The notes under the pieces were generated by a model. The model was not told where the DNA came from and made no database searches. It was given only the letters and a program-made list of their open reading frames with translations. The position numbers and the translations under genes were made by a program. Shown one piece after another: positions 14,843-23,264 of a DNA stretch of 40,186 nucleotides (position 1 is the first letter of the stretch; each line of letters opens with the position of its first letter). This stretch comes from Bacteroidota bacterium (lineage in GTDB: Bacteria; Bacteroidota; Bacteroidia; Bacteroidales; CAIWKO01): assembly GCA_037133915.1 (NCBI GenBank), contig JBAXND010000039.1, forward strand, positions 1 to 40,186, written 5' to 3'.

Positions 14843-16954
14843 TCCACCCGCCGTTTGCGCTTTTTGCATGAATTCAGCCGCTTTGTCTTTTCGCCCCATA
14901 ATAAGGTAGGTTTGTGAAATATTCATCAGCAGGTCGGGTTTGTCAGGATTCAGAATCAACGCACGGTTGAAGTATTCAAGTGAGCGTTCAAAATTGCGCT
15001 GCATGCCGTATACGATACCAATATTCTCAATGGCAGAGGCATTTTTCGGATCCAGTTCCACGGCTTTTTGAAGATATTCCAGCGCGGCATCGAGCCGTCC
15101 CAGATTCTGTCCATAAATTTCACCGAGTTTTGCATAGGCTTCGGAATAGCCCGGTTTCAAAGCAATAGCTTTATTCATTGCAATAATTGCGCTGTCGAAT
15201 TTTGCCTGTCCGCGATACCCCAGACCCAAATTAAGGAATGCATCGGCGCTCTGTGGTGTGTATTTTATCAAAAGCCATGATGACTTCACTGATTCTCCGA
15301 ATTGCTTGTGCTTATTGCATTCCTGAACTACAAATTTAAGATTGTTGAGCGCACCGGCATGCTTTGGGTTAATACGGAGACAATTTTCAAAAGCTGTTCG
15401 TGCGCCGGCATAATCTTCAAGTTTAAGATATGCATTGCCCATGAGCAGCCAGGAATTGAGGTTGCCCGGATAAATCTTCACCGCTTTATCCAGATATGGC
15501 AGGGCACGTTGCACATAGATTTTCTTTTGAACCGGGTCGCTGATACTGTCGGAATATTCAATCAGCTTTCCACCTGCAGAAGTATTGCACTTAGTACTGT
15601 TGAACGACACTTTCACATCGGTAGTGAAAAGAGTGAGATCGTCCATCCATACCCGGTTACGACTCATTGTTTTTATGCTGTATCCTGAAAGAACGATTAC
15701 AAGCAAAAACAGTGCAACCCGCCTAAATGTATTCTTATCCTTTATCCAAACATTTAACTGAAGTGTGATAAAAACGGCTGCCAATAAAGCAAATCCGAGC
15801 AATGCCGTAAACATGAAGCGCTCATTCATGAAGGTTCCGATATTAAACACAACATTGGAAACGATAGAAAAAGTGATGAAGAAAAACAACACTGCAAATG
15901 AAGTAATGGACTTCTTTTTAACATTGATGAGCGCCCAGGCAGCAAGTCCGGCAATCATAATCAGTGAAATGACTGCTCTGATATCGCCGAAAGAAATCAA
16001 CGGAATTTGCTTCGGATAATAATCATGGGTTAGAGGATGCGGAAGCACCAGTAATATCAAGTATTTGAGCCATGTAAAAAGTATCGTGGCATATTTTTGT
16101 GCTGCCGATGCACCTACAAACGGATTATTCAGAAGCTCTGAATCGGTAACATCAGTAACACGAAGGCCGATAGCACCAATGCGTATCGCAGCATAGAAAA
16201 TCATCGCAACCAACATAGCGCCCACCACCACGAGCAATTCTTTTATTTTGACATTCCGGAAAAAATAGAGAGCGAGAGGCACGATGGCTAAAAAAGTTAT
16301 TGCATTCTCTTTTGACAATATTGCCAGACAAAAAACAGGAATTGCCAAGGCTAAAAGCCACCATTTGCGGGTTTCGGTATATCGAATACATAAGTACAGC
16401 ACTCCCAGTGAACCCAAGAGGCATAGGATTTCGTCAAGCCCTTTGATGTTGGCAACAACTTCCGTATGCAGCGGATGCGCTGTAAACAAGAGCGCGGCTA
16501 CAAACGGTAATGATAAGTACCATGGATTACTGCCGCTGTATTTATTCAGCAATTTATGCAGTATATTGAACAAAAGCAGGCATAGCAAGCCGTACAACAA
16601 AATATTCAGCAGGTGCCCGACCATCGGATTCAGCCCGAAGAATTGGTATTCAACAGCAAAAATAACTTGAGAAAGCGGGCGGTAGCGACCGCCGGGTAAC
16701 AGATTGTTTTTTCCCAGAAAACCAACAAAAGCATCGTTGGTAAGAATTTCCTTTATACCGCCAACTCCTTCTTTGGTGAATTTATTCCCTGTAATCATCA
16801 GGGTATCGTCGAGGGTATATTTAAGGTCTATTGTATCAGCGTAAAGCAGCAGTGCGAATACAAAAATGATGTAACGGCTCAGGTTGAGTTTGTTTGTGAG
16901 CTCCCCGGGTTTAGCAGGAATAGCAATGGGTGCAGCCGTTTTCGTTTTCTGCAT
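14831..16954 (-). CDS. Polytopic membrane protein with C-terminal TPRs (TMTC-like)
   Basis: 707 residues from the ATG at 16954; the frame opens at a TTG (17005), giving 17 extra polar residues. About ten to twelve hydrophobic segments span residues ~25-465. Early in the protein comes YTLDDTLMITGNKF with Asp49-Asp50, like the acidic pair in the first loop of GT-C/O-mannosyltransferase-type enzymes, followed by GGRYRPLSQVIFAVEY, typical of TMTC-like proteins (DUF1736 class). About five to six TPR units occupy residues ~475-695 (NPKHAGALNNL, KPGYSEAYAKLGEIY, DPKNASAIENIGIVYG, NPDKPDLLMNISQTY). A lipid-linked sugar transfer role is possible but inferred. It is the last gene of the FHA/PP2C run, 159 bp beyond PP2C across dispersed repeat copy B, so its membership in that unit is less sure. 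Confidence 0.82.
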   Translation of the reverse strand: MQKTKTAAPIAIPAKPGELTNKLNLSRYIIFVFALLLYADTIDLKYTLDDTLMITGNKFTKEGVGGIKEILTNDAFVGFLGKNNLLPGGRYRPLSQVIFAVEYQFFGLNPMVGHLLNILLYGLLCLLLFNILHKLLNKYSGSNPWYLSLPFVAALLFTAHPLHTEVVANIKGLDEILCLLGSLGVLYLCIRYTETRKWWLLALAIPVFCLAILSKENAITFLAIVPLALYFFRNVKIKELLVVVGAMLVAMIFYAAIRIGAIGLRVTDVTDSELLNNPFVGASAAQKYATILFTWLKYLILLVLPHPLTHDYYPKQIPLISFGDIRAVISLIMIAGLAAWALINVKKKSITSFAVLFFFITFSIVSNVVFNIGTFMNERFMFTALLGFALLAAVFITLQLNVWIKDKNTFRRVALFLLVIVLSGYSIKTMSRNRVWMDDLTLFTTDVKVSFNSTKCNTSAGGKLIEYSDSISDPVQKKIYVQRALPYLDKAVKIYPGNLNSWLLMGNAYLKLEDYAGARTAFENCLRINPKHAGALNNLKFVVQECNKHKQFGESVKSSWLLIKYTPQSADAFLNLGLGYRGQAKFDSAIIAMNKAIALKPGYSEAYAKLGEIYGQNLGRLDAALEYLQKAVELDPKNASAIENIGIVYGMQRNFERSLEYFNRALILNPDKPDLLMNISQTYLIMGRKDKAAEFMQKAQTAGGNKK

Positions 16955-17036
16955 TCCTTTGCGTTGTACTATTTTTTTTTGTGTTCCGGTCAATTCAACG
17001 TTCAATTTAGAAAACTATTTAATTCTGCTCACACCG

Positions 17037-17093
17037 GCACTTCGATTCGCCAGGTGGGCGGACTCAGTGACCAAGCCTCTGCGACCGAATTAC
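17037..17093. repeat. Dispersed intergenic element, copy B
   Basis: The 57 bp from GCACTTCGATTCGC to CGAATTAC align end to end with 5911-5966. It separates the PP2C gene from the TPR membrane-protein gene. Confidence 0.75.
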
Positions 17094-17113
17094 GCATAGA
17101 AAGCAATCTTCTA

Positions 17114-18421
17114 TTAAAACGGAATCACGAGCTGCCCGGGCTTTACTTCCTTGTCGCTGTTCAGATCGTTGGCTTTCATGATTGCTTCTTTTGGTACGTC
17201 AAAATCGCGGGCAAGCACATCGAGTGAACCTCCTGTTTTAATTGTGTAAAGAGCCTTTACGGGGATTTTCAATTTCTTGCCTTCGCCAATATTGTCGTTC
17301 TTTAAATTATTCAGTTTTTTCAGAGCATCAATTTTCACTCTGAATTTTGAAGATATTACGCCCAGCACTTCTCCTTTTTTTACTTTGTACTCGTAAATAA
17401 CGGTATCCTTTTTTTGTGCGGGAGCAACAGTTTTTGTGGTATCTTTCTGACTTCCCGCAGTAGAATCCGTAACCGCCGAAGGCATTGTGTTAAAACGTGA
17501 AATCTCGCCTTTGTGAATAAACAGATCCCATACAATATAAGCAAGGAACAGTGCACCAAGCGCAATCAGAATTATCCTCAGATTCTTTTTCATGAACGTT
17601 TCGGGTTTTTTCTCTTTTGGTTCTTCAGCAATAGCGGAAATGCCAACAAACTGGGCATTTTTTCTATTTACCGCGTAAAAATAAATTAATTGAACAGTTG
17701 TATTATCATGACCGCCGTTATCATTTGCCATTTGAACAAGCGTCATTGCTTTGTGTTGTATTGGCAGGTTTTCAGCCAATACATCTCTAATGGCATCATC
17801 TTTCACCATGCCGGTAAGACCATCGGAACAAAGCAGCATGACATCATCTTTTGCAGGAGTAACAGGAATTTCAGCGACACTAATCACCACTTTGCGACCA
17901 ACGCCGAGAGCTCTCAGTATTTCATTTTTACGCGGATGCTGTTCCGCATCCTCTTCAGAAATCAATCCTTGTTCAACCAGTGAGTCAACATAAGAATGAT
18001 CGCGGGTAAGCCGGTGCAGTTTTTTGTTTGTGTAAAGATAAATGCGGCTATCGCCGACATGAGCGTACCATGCTTTATCGTCGCGTACCAGCACCATTAC
18101 AATGGTTGTTCCCATACCTGCAAGCACGGGATTGTTCATGGCATTGTTAAACACTGCGGAATTGGCGTACTCTATAGATGCTTGCAAAGCTTCAACAGGA
18201 TCGCTGAAATAATGATTTTCGAGAAATGCGCGAGCATTATCCACGGCAAGTCGTGAGGCGGTTGCGCCACCAACATGACCGCCCATGCCATCACAAACAA
18301 TGAATACATGCCCGTTTACCGATTCGAAATAGGTCATGTAATCCTCATTCACTTCGCGCACATGACCGGTATCGGTAGCATTGCCGAAGTCGAAATTTTT
18401 CAGGCTTTTTGTTTTTGACAT
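17114..18421 (-). CDS. PP2C phosphatase with TM segment and two periplasmic LysM domains
   Basis: 435 residues. Residues ~8-250 form a PPM/PP2C Ser/Thr phosphatase with every metal and catalytic motif: TDTGHVREVNEDY (Arg22, Glu26, Asp27), VCDGMGGH (Asp44, Gly45), GMGTTIVMV, HVGDSRIYLY, LLCSDGLTGMV, and GGHDNTTVQLI (~235-245). One membrane segment covers about 277-299 (IILIALGALFLAYIVW). A Thr/Lys-rich linker leads to two LysM modules (about 342-388, YEYKVKKGEVLGVISSKF; 390-435, LYTIKTGGSLDVLARDF), predicted periplasmic and peptidoglycan-binding. The phosphatase is predicted cytosolic. It is 9 bp downstream of the VWA-FHA gene. This layout mirrors PASTA-type kinases but on the phosphatase side. 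Confidence 0.92.
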   Translation of the reverse strand: MSKTKSLKNFDFGNATDTGHVREVNEDYMTYFESVNGHVFIVCDGMGGHVGGATASRLAVDNARAFLENHYFSDPVEALQASIEYANSAVFNNAMNNPVLAGMGTTIVMVLVRDDKAWYAHVGDSRIYLYTNKKLHRLTRDHSYVDSLVEQGLISEEDAEQHPRKNEILRALGVGRKVVISVAEIPVTPAKDDVMLLCSDGLTGMVKDDAIRDVLAENLPIQHKAMTLVQMANDNGGHDNTTVQLIYFYAVNRKNAQFVGISAIAEEPKEKKPETFMKKNLRIILIALGALFLAYIVWDLFIHKGEISRFNTMPSAVTDSTAGSQKDTTKTVAPAQKKDTVIYEYKVKKGEVLGVISSKFRVKIDALKKLNNLKNDNIGEGKKLKIPVKALYTIKTGGSLDVLARDFDVPKEAIMKANDLNSDKEVKPGQLVIPF

Positions 18422-18430
18422 GCCTTGGTT

Positions 18431-19906
18431 TTAGAACTGAATCTTGAGATTAGCAGCGCCCAGTTTAATACTATCGTTATTGTTAAGTTTCTGCCTGCTC
18501 ACGCGGGTACCATTTACAAAAGTGCCGTTAGTACTGTTGTTATCAACGATAAACCAATTACCGCCTTCATTAACAAGTGACGCATGACTTGACGAAACCG
18601 TCTGATCGGGAATCATGATATCATTACTGTTTGTACGGCCAATTGTAAGTTTCTGCTTGTTCAGCGGGAAATTTTTTGAAAAATTAGCAGCACTCACGAG
18701 CAGCATCGGACTTCCGCCGCCGCCGCCAATCATGGTACGTTTAAGGTCAAATTTCTGTGGTTCCTTCGGTGTAACAACAGTTTTAGATTCTTTAGACTGG
18801 CGAAGCTGATCCTGCAATTGCATATTGCGATCTTCGATTGATTTTAGGCGATCGTTTTCTGCTTTTTTCTTCTTTCCGGAACGCATCACTAAAAATACAA
18901 CTACAGCAACAAGTGCCAGCAGCAGCAGCGCAACAACAATTATTATAATGATGTATTTTTTCCAGAAGGATGCTTTTCCTTCTGGAATTGCATAGGCGGC
19001 GTTTTGCTTTTCGCCTTTATATTCAATTTCAAAGCGGTTGCTGTCTGCCGATTGTGTGGACATAAATGTAAGCGTATACGAATTATCGGGTGTAACAGCA
19101 TTTTTGTCGGCGTCAGTCATGAAGTCGGTAATGCCGGAAGTGAGATCGCCCACAGATTTTGCGGAAACACTTTTTGCATTAGTTTTATCGCTTATGCGTA
19201 CAAAATTATCGGCGGCATATCGGTTGCTTGTTTTATAGGTAATCGTGTAAACCGGGATATTGAATTTTGTTGCTTTGTCAATGCAGTCGTCGCTTTTTAT
19301 GGGCGATTTACTGTTATTAATGGCTGCTGAAAGGACAATCAGAATTTTACTTGAAGGTAAATCCTTTTTACTGTTGATGAAATCAAGACATTCATAAATG
19401 CTTTTAAAAACATCGGCTACGCGGTTTGTATCGCGGGCAGCAATAATTTTACTATTGATTTCATTTTTAAGGATGTCTTTATCGGAAGTAAATTCGGCGC
19501 TCAGCACATTCAGTGATTTACCATCTGAATTGGCTTTCCCGAAATAGCAAACATCAACTTTATCATCTGCGCCCATGGCAGAAAGCGCACTGATAACCGC
19601 TTTGCGGAAATTATCAACAGGTGCACCGTAGGTATGACCCGAAGCTTCAATAAGAAAGCAAATTGCTTTTCCGCCGGCAGCAGGACTTCCGGCGCTGTTT
19701 TTCAAAAATGTGAAGTTCACACTTTTTGCTTCTTCATACACTTTAAAATCGGGCTGTGTAGCTTCAGCTTTTTCAAGCACAGTAACGCCGACGCTTATCT
19801 GCGGATAGCCCGAAGGGTCAATAGATGTGATACTGAATTTCTGCGCAAACAAAGGCATGGCACAGAAAACAAACATCATTAAAAATACTGAACGAATTTT
19901 TTTCAT
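18431..19906 (-). CDS. Exported degenerate VWA - TM - cytosolic FHA protein
   Basis: 491 residues. Signal peptide at 1-22 (MFVFCAMPLFAQ). Residues ~75-270 look like a von Willebrand A fold (KAICFLIEASGH, LIVLSAAIN, then alternating strands and helices), but the MIDAS DxSxS is replaced by E87-A-S-G-H91 and the second acidic loop is missing, so metal binding is doubtful. One strong membrane segment lies at about 317-342 (YIIIIIVVALLLLALVAVVV), followed by a basic stop (RSGKKKK), a short coiled coil, and FDLKRTMIG near 387-395. The C-terminal FHA domain (~415-491) has intact pThr-binding signatures: LTIGRTNSND, SSSHAS and NNSTNGTFVNG. Predicted topology: periplasmic VWA, cytosolic FHA. It lies 48 bp after the zinc-ribbon FHA gene and 9 bp before PP2C. 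Confidence 0.88.
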   Translation of the reverse strand: MKKIRSVFLMMFVFCAMPLFAQKFSITSIDPSGYPQISVGVTVLEKAEATQPDFKVYEEAKSVNFTFLKNSAGSPAAGGKAICFLIEASGHTYGAPVDNFRKAVISALSAMGADDKVDVCYFGKANSDGKSLNVLSAEFTSDKDILKNEINSKIIAARDTNRVADVFKSIYECLDFINSKKDLPSSKILIVLSAAINNSKSPIKSDDCIDKATKFNIPVYTITYKTSNRYAADNFVRISDKTNAKSVSAKSVGDLTSGITDFMTDADKNAVTPDNSYTLTFMSTQSADSNRFEIEYKGEKQNAAYAIPEGKASFWKKYIIIIIVVALLLLALVAVVVFLVMRSGKKKKAENDRLKSIEDRNMQLQDQLRQSKESKTVVTPKEPQKFDLKRTMIGGGGGSPMLLVSAANFSKNFPLNKQKLTIGRTNSNDIMIPDQTVSSSHASLVNEGGNWFIVDNNSTNGTFVNGTRVSRQKLNNNDSIKLGAANLKIQF

Positions 19907-19954
19907 GTTGCTGATTATTTATTATGCAAAAAATAAAATCGTAATTTAACCTGA

Positions 19955-20518
19955 CTAAGCAACAGTTCTGAATTTAAGAACCGTATTGCCAATTTTAATG
20001 GTATCACCATCGTTCAGATTTCCTTCTTCTTTAAATTCATCATTGATGAAGGTACCATTGGTTGAAAGCTCGTCTTTGAATTTAAAAACGCCCATACGGT
20101 ATAAAATCGTCAGGTGCTTTCCGGAAACGGAACCGTCAGCGGGAACAACTGCATCGCATGCAGGATCTGACCCAATGATGTTACGGCCTTCGTACAATTT
20201 ATAATCAACACCGTTGGCATCAATTGTAAAAGAAACCAGCCAGCCCACTAGTTTGCGACCTGCATTATTTTTTATTCCCTGAAAATCGGGAGCATCATCT
20301 GAACCCGGTTCACCATGAAAAATTTGAGTTTTATTCAGGTTGCCGCCACCGGAACCAAAAATCTGTGTTTTGTCGTCAGCAGTATTATTACTGCCTTCAA
20401 TCTTCGTTTTATCTAAATCCATAACAGGTTTATTTTGTGATTGTTTGGGACAATAAGGACATTCGTCCAGATTTTCATGAAAATAATGCCCATTGGGGCA
20501 TAACTTAAAACCACTCAT
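19955..20518 (-). CDS. Zinc-ribbon FHA protein with three 13-residue-spaced Thr motifs
   Basis: 187 residues from the ATG at 20518. The frame is open to 20539, but that TTG lies inside the -7 box TAAATTTG, so the ATG is preferred. Residues 7-23 form a small zinc ribbon (CPNGHYF, then CPYC; Cys7, His11/14, Cys20, Cys23). A flexible segment follows with three near-identical motifs: DLDKTKI (Thr38), ADDKTQIF (Thr51) and NLNKTQIF (Thr64), exactly 13 residues apart. The FHA domain covers ~95-187: SVSGKH and LSTNGTFIN are intact, but the usual GR is IIGSDP, so the pThr-contacting Arg is Ser. The Thr motifs resemble the T-x-V-F site of GarA/OdhI switch proteins. Cytosolic, no signal peptide. First gene of the cluster. 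Confidence 0.88.
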   Translation of the reverse strand: MSGFKLCPNGHYFHENLDECPYCPKQSQNKPVMDLDKTKIEGSNNTADDKTQIFGSGGGNLNKTQIFHGEPGSDDAPDFQGIKNNAGRKLVGWLVSFTIDANGVDYKLYEGRNIIGSDPACDAVVPADGSVSGKHLTILYRMGVFKFKDELSTNGTFINDEFKEEGNLNDGDTIKIGNTVLKFRTVA

Positions 20519-20536
20519 ACTTTTTGATTTATAGGG

Positions 20537-20544
20537 CAAATTTA
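20537..20544 (-). promoter_or_regulatory. Putative -7 box of the FHA/PP2C cluster
   Basis: On the minus strand TAAATTTG matches TAnnTTTG exactly. A start of transcription about 7 bp downstream would give a leader of about 12 nt to the ATG at 20518. No convincing -33 TTG was found. Confidence 0.5.
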
Positions 20545-20619
20545 TACAATAGTATTGAGTTTTTAATACTTAGTGCGTTAAAAATACAGAGATTCACTGC
20601 CATCATGTTCGTTTTTTGA

Positions 20620-20627
20620 TAACTTTG
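20620..20627 (+). promoter_or_regulatory. Putative -7 box of the divergent T9SS adhesin gene
   Basis: TAACTTTG matches TAnnTTTG exactly, 21 bp before the ATG at 20649. The -33 element is not obvious. Confidence 0.5.
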
Positions 20628-20648
20628 CTTTAACTAAATATTAATTTC

Positions 20649-23123
20649 ATGAAAAAAATATTCTCCGTTCGTTTACTCATTTTATGCTGTATTGCATTGA
20701 TAAGCGTGCAATTCAATGCCAATGCACAAAAAGTTCAAAATTTGAACACCGTATCGGCCCTGGTGCAATTCAGCAGTGAAAAAACAATTCCTGGTCATGA
20801 CTTTTTATCCGGGAATGGCAACAACGGTACTGCCAAGAATTATACAACACTGCTTTCGCAGGATTTCAGCAGTACAACATTTCCGCCAACCGGCTGGACA
20901 AGGTCACATTCCACCGGAACAATGGACTGGATACGTGATACAAAATTAAAATGGTTTAGTTTTCAGGGAACATCGGGAGCAAACGGTTATGCATGTGTAA
21001 ACAGCGACAGTCTTGGCTCAACCGGCGTAAATGAGAATTGCCTGCTTGTATCGCCCAGCATCAACTGTACCGGGCAAACATCAGTCTGGGTTCATTTTAA
21101 TGAGCGCTTTGCTCAATATGCGTCATCAACCGGGCACCTTGAAGTGAGCAATAATAATTTCTCAACCTTTACATCTGTATATGCTGCCGAAACGGGGCTT
21201 ACACAAAACCAGTCCACAGCCAACCCACATTATGTGGATGTTGACCTGTCGGCGGTGGCTGCCAATCAGTCTAATGTAAAGATTCGTTTTCACTGGACGG
21301 GTGCTTGGGACTTTTGGTGGTTTATAGATGACATCGTAGTTTACACCAGGCCCACTTATGACGCAGCTATTGCAGCCAGAGTGAATGCAAACGAATATAC
21401 CGTAGTTCCGAGAATGCAGTATAATAATGCAGCGCTTCCATTAAGCATTACGGCAAAAAACGCCGGTGGATCAACGATTACCAACGTTACGATGAGTGCG
21501 AAAGTGTATGACGGGAACACACTGGCAGTGCTTTCCAATCCGCCAAGCAACACTATTGCATCGCTGGCTGCCAATGCTACCGGAACACTTTCGGCTGTAA
21601 GTTTTACACCACCCGCAGGAAACGGTTTTTACCTTCCTGAATATATTATTTCCATGACACAGACTGATGCGGACCATACAAACGATACCGTTGCGCAAGG
21701 TTTTATAATTAACGATTCACTCTATGCAAGAGATGACGCCGTTTTTACGGGAAAGCTCGGTGGGTCTCTCGGATCTAATACATCCACCCTGATTTTGGGG
21801 CAGAATTATGACGTACTCACTACCGACAGACTCAAACATGTGAAGGTTTATGTTGACACTTCCTATGCCGGCGACCAGACCCAGATTGTTGTTTATAACA
21901 CTACCAATGAATTGCCGGTAACACAGATTGCATCATCCGCTGTTTTCACCTTTTCAAATAATGCGGCTCAATGGGTAGATCTGCCCCTCAGCGGTGGTCC
22001 GATACAGCTCACACCCGGCACATATTTTATCGGTATAAAGCAAATTTCAACAACGCACAATCTCGCTGTCGGCTACACCAACAATAACCTTACTCCGTAT
22101 ACTGTTTATGCAAAAATAGGAACAGACCCATGGGATACGTTGAGTCAACTCGGCTTTAATGTGGCGTTTGTAATCAGACCGATCTTTATCTGCGGTACAT
22201 TCAAACCGACCATTACACCCAGTAACGCATTTTTGTGCACGGGCGATGCTGTAACACTTACTGCAACTACCGGTACAAGCTATAACTGGTCGCTCGGCTC
22301 ACAAGCAACGCCGAGTATTAATATCACAAGCGGAGGCACCTTTACCGTTACCGTTACCAATGCACTTGGATGCACCGCCACCTCAGCGCCTCTTACCATT
22401 CCGGAATACCCGAAGCCAAGCATCTTCCTTGGAAACGACACCACGGTTTGCGGCGGTATCACCCTGAATGCGGGCAGTGGTTTTTCGAACTACAGCTGGA
22501 CAGGCGGAACTTCAACAAATCAATACTTGTGGGCAGGAAATACCGGACCATACAGCTGTACAGTCACCAACTCAAACGGGTGTTCGAAAAATGATGCAAT
22601 CAACATTACCGTAAATCCCTATCCGGCAGTTCACCTTGGACACGATACCACGCTGTGCGCCGGCGCCTCTATTACGCTCAATGCAGGCGGCCCTTACAGT
22701 TCCTATAACTGGTCGTATGGTTCCGGGAGCAGCATGACACAGGTTGTTGACTCCAACGGTATCGGTCTTGGCAGCGAATCTATAATTGTTGTTGTAAGCA
22801 ATAATAATTGTATTGGTCGCGACACCATTGTTGTTAACTTTACGGTATGCAGCGGCATTGAAAATTCTGAACCAAACACCGATCTTATTATTTATCCGAA
22901 CCCGGCTTCAGGCATGGTTTACATTGAAGTTCCGGCATCCGAAAATGCAATTTGGCTATCGTTGCTGAATGCTGCCGGTCAGCTTGTAATGTCTGAGCAA
23001 CTCCCTGTATCCACAAGCAAACAGGTGCATGAATTGAATGTCGCAACTCTTGGAAGCGGCATGTATATTATGAAATTACTGGACGGCAACAATACGGCAT
23101 TCCGTAAGATTATGATAAAATAG
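20649..23123 (+). CDS. T9SS-sorted adhesin with cleaved-adhesin and Ig/PKD-like domains
   Basis: 824 residues. Signal peptide 1-26 (LLILCCIALISVQFNANAQ). Residues ~75-235 form a jelly-roll module with LLSQDFSSTTFPPTGW and WWFIDDIVVY, as in cleaved-adhesin/MAM-like domains of gingipain-type proteins. Next is a CARDB-like region (~240-360), a further beta domain, and from ~518 three Ig/PKD-like modules (LCTGDAVTLTATTG, VCGGITLNAGSGFSNYSW, LCAGASITLNAGG). The tail from about 750 is a type-A T9SS sorting domain (IIYPNPASGMVYIEV, LGSGMYIMKL, FRKIMIK). No catalytic triad is visible, so it is read as adhesive or structural rather than a protease. It is divergent from the FHA cluster across a 130-bp intergenic region. 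Confidence 0.88.
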   Translation: MKKIFSVRLLILCCIALISVQFNANAQKVQNLNTVSALVQFSSEKTIPGHDFLSGNGNNGTAKNYTTLLSQDFSSTTFPPTGWTRSHSTGTMDWIRDTKLKWFSFQGTSGANGYACVNSDSLGSTGVNENCLLVSPSINCTGQTSVWVHFNERFAQYASSTGHLEVSNNNFSTFTSVYAAETGLTQNQSTANPHYVDVDLSAVAANQSNVKIRFHWTGAWDFWWFIDDIVVYTRPTYDAAIAARVNANEYTVVPRMQYNNAALPLSITAKNAGGSTITNVTMSAKVYDGNTLAVLSNPPSNTIASLAANATGTLSAVSFTPPAGNGFYLPEYIISMTQTDADHTNDTVAQGFIINDSLYARDDAVFTGKLGGSLGSNTSTLILGQNYDVLTTDRLKHVKVYVDTSYAGDQTQIVVYNTTNELPVTQIASSAVFTFSNNAAQWVDLPLSGGPIQLTPGTYFIGIKQISTTHNLAVGYTNNNLTPYTVYAKIGTDPWDTLSQLGFNVAFVIRPIFICGTFKPTITPSNAFLCTGDAVTLTATTGTSYNWSLGSQATPSINITSGGTFTVTVTNALGCTATSAPLTIPEYPKPSIFLGNDTTVCGGITLNAGSGFSNYSWTGGTSTNQYLWAGNTGPYSCTVTNSNGCSKNDAINITVNPYPAVHLGHDTTLCAGASITLNAGGPYSSYNWSYGSGSSMTQVVDSNGIGLGSESIIVVVSNNNCIGRDTIVVNFTVCSGIENSEPNTDLIIYPNPASGMVYIEVPASENAIWLSLLNAAGQLVMSEQLPVSTSKQVHELNVATLGSGMYIMKLLDGNNTAFRKIMIK

Positions 23124-23136
23124 AGTTTAGAATTCA

Positions 23137-23180
23137 GACGTAAGATGTAAGACATAAGACATAAGATAAAAGATAAAAGA
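23137..23180. repeat. Heptamer tandem tract (TAAGACA-type)
   Basis: Successive 7-bp units GTAAGAT, GTAAGAC, ATAAGAC, ATAAGAT, AAAAGAT, AAAAGAA directly after the stop of the T9SS adhesin gene and directly before a terminator. Confidence 0.8.
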
Positions 23181-23213
23181 AAAGCAACTGCGAAAATGCA
23201 GTTGCTTTTTTTG
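23181..23213. terminator. Bidirectional terminator between convergent genes
   Basis: AAAGCAACTGC (23181-23191) pairs with GCAGTTGCTTT (23198-23208) around GAAAAT, with a T-run on the plus side and an A-rich tract on the other, between the T9SS adhesin and the phosphoglucomutase. Confidence 0.88.
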
Positions 23214-23264
23214 GTCTGGCCGGTAATTGCCTGAGTAGATTTTGACCGGCGAATATGCAGGCTT

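Noticed and set aside
14831..20518. A TerY-P stress triad or a type VI secretion Fha/Ppp set
   Set aside because: No ter genes, no Tss genes and no kinase are present, and the VWA domain carries a signal peptide and TM segment, unlike cytosolic TerY.
20649..23123. A gingipain-like protease call for the T9SS adhesin
   Set aside because: It has the cleaved-adhesin-like fold and T9SS tail but no Cys/His catalytic domain.
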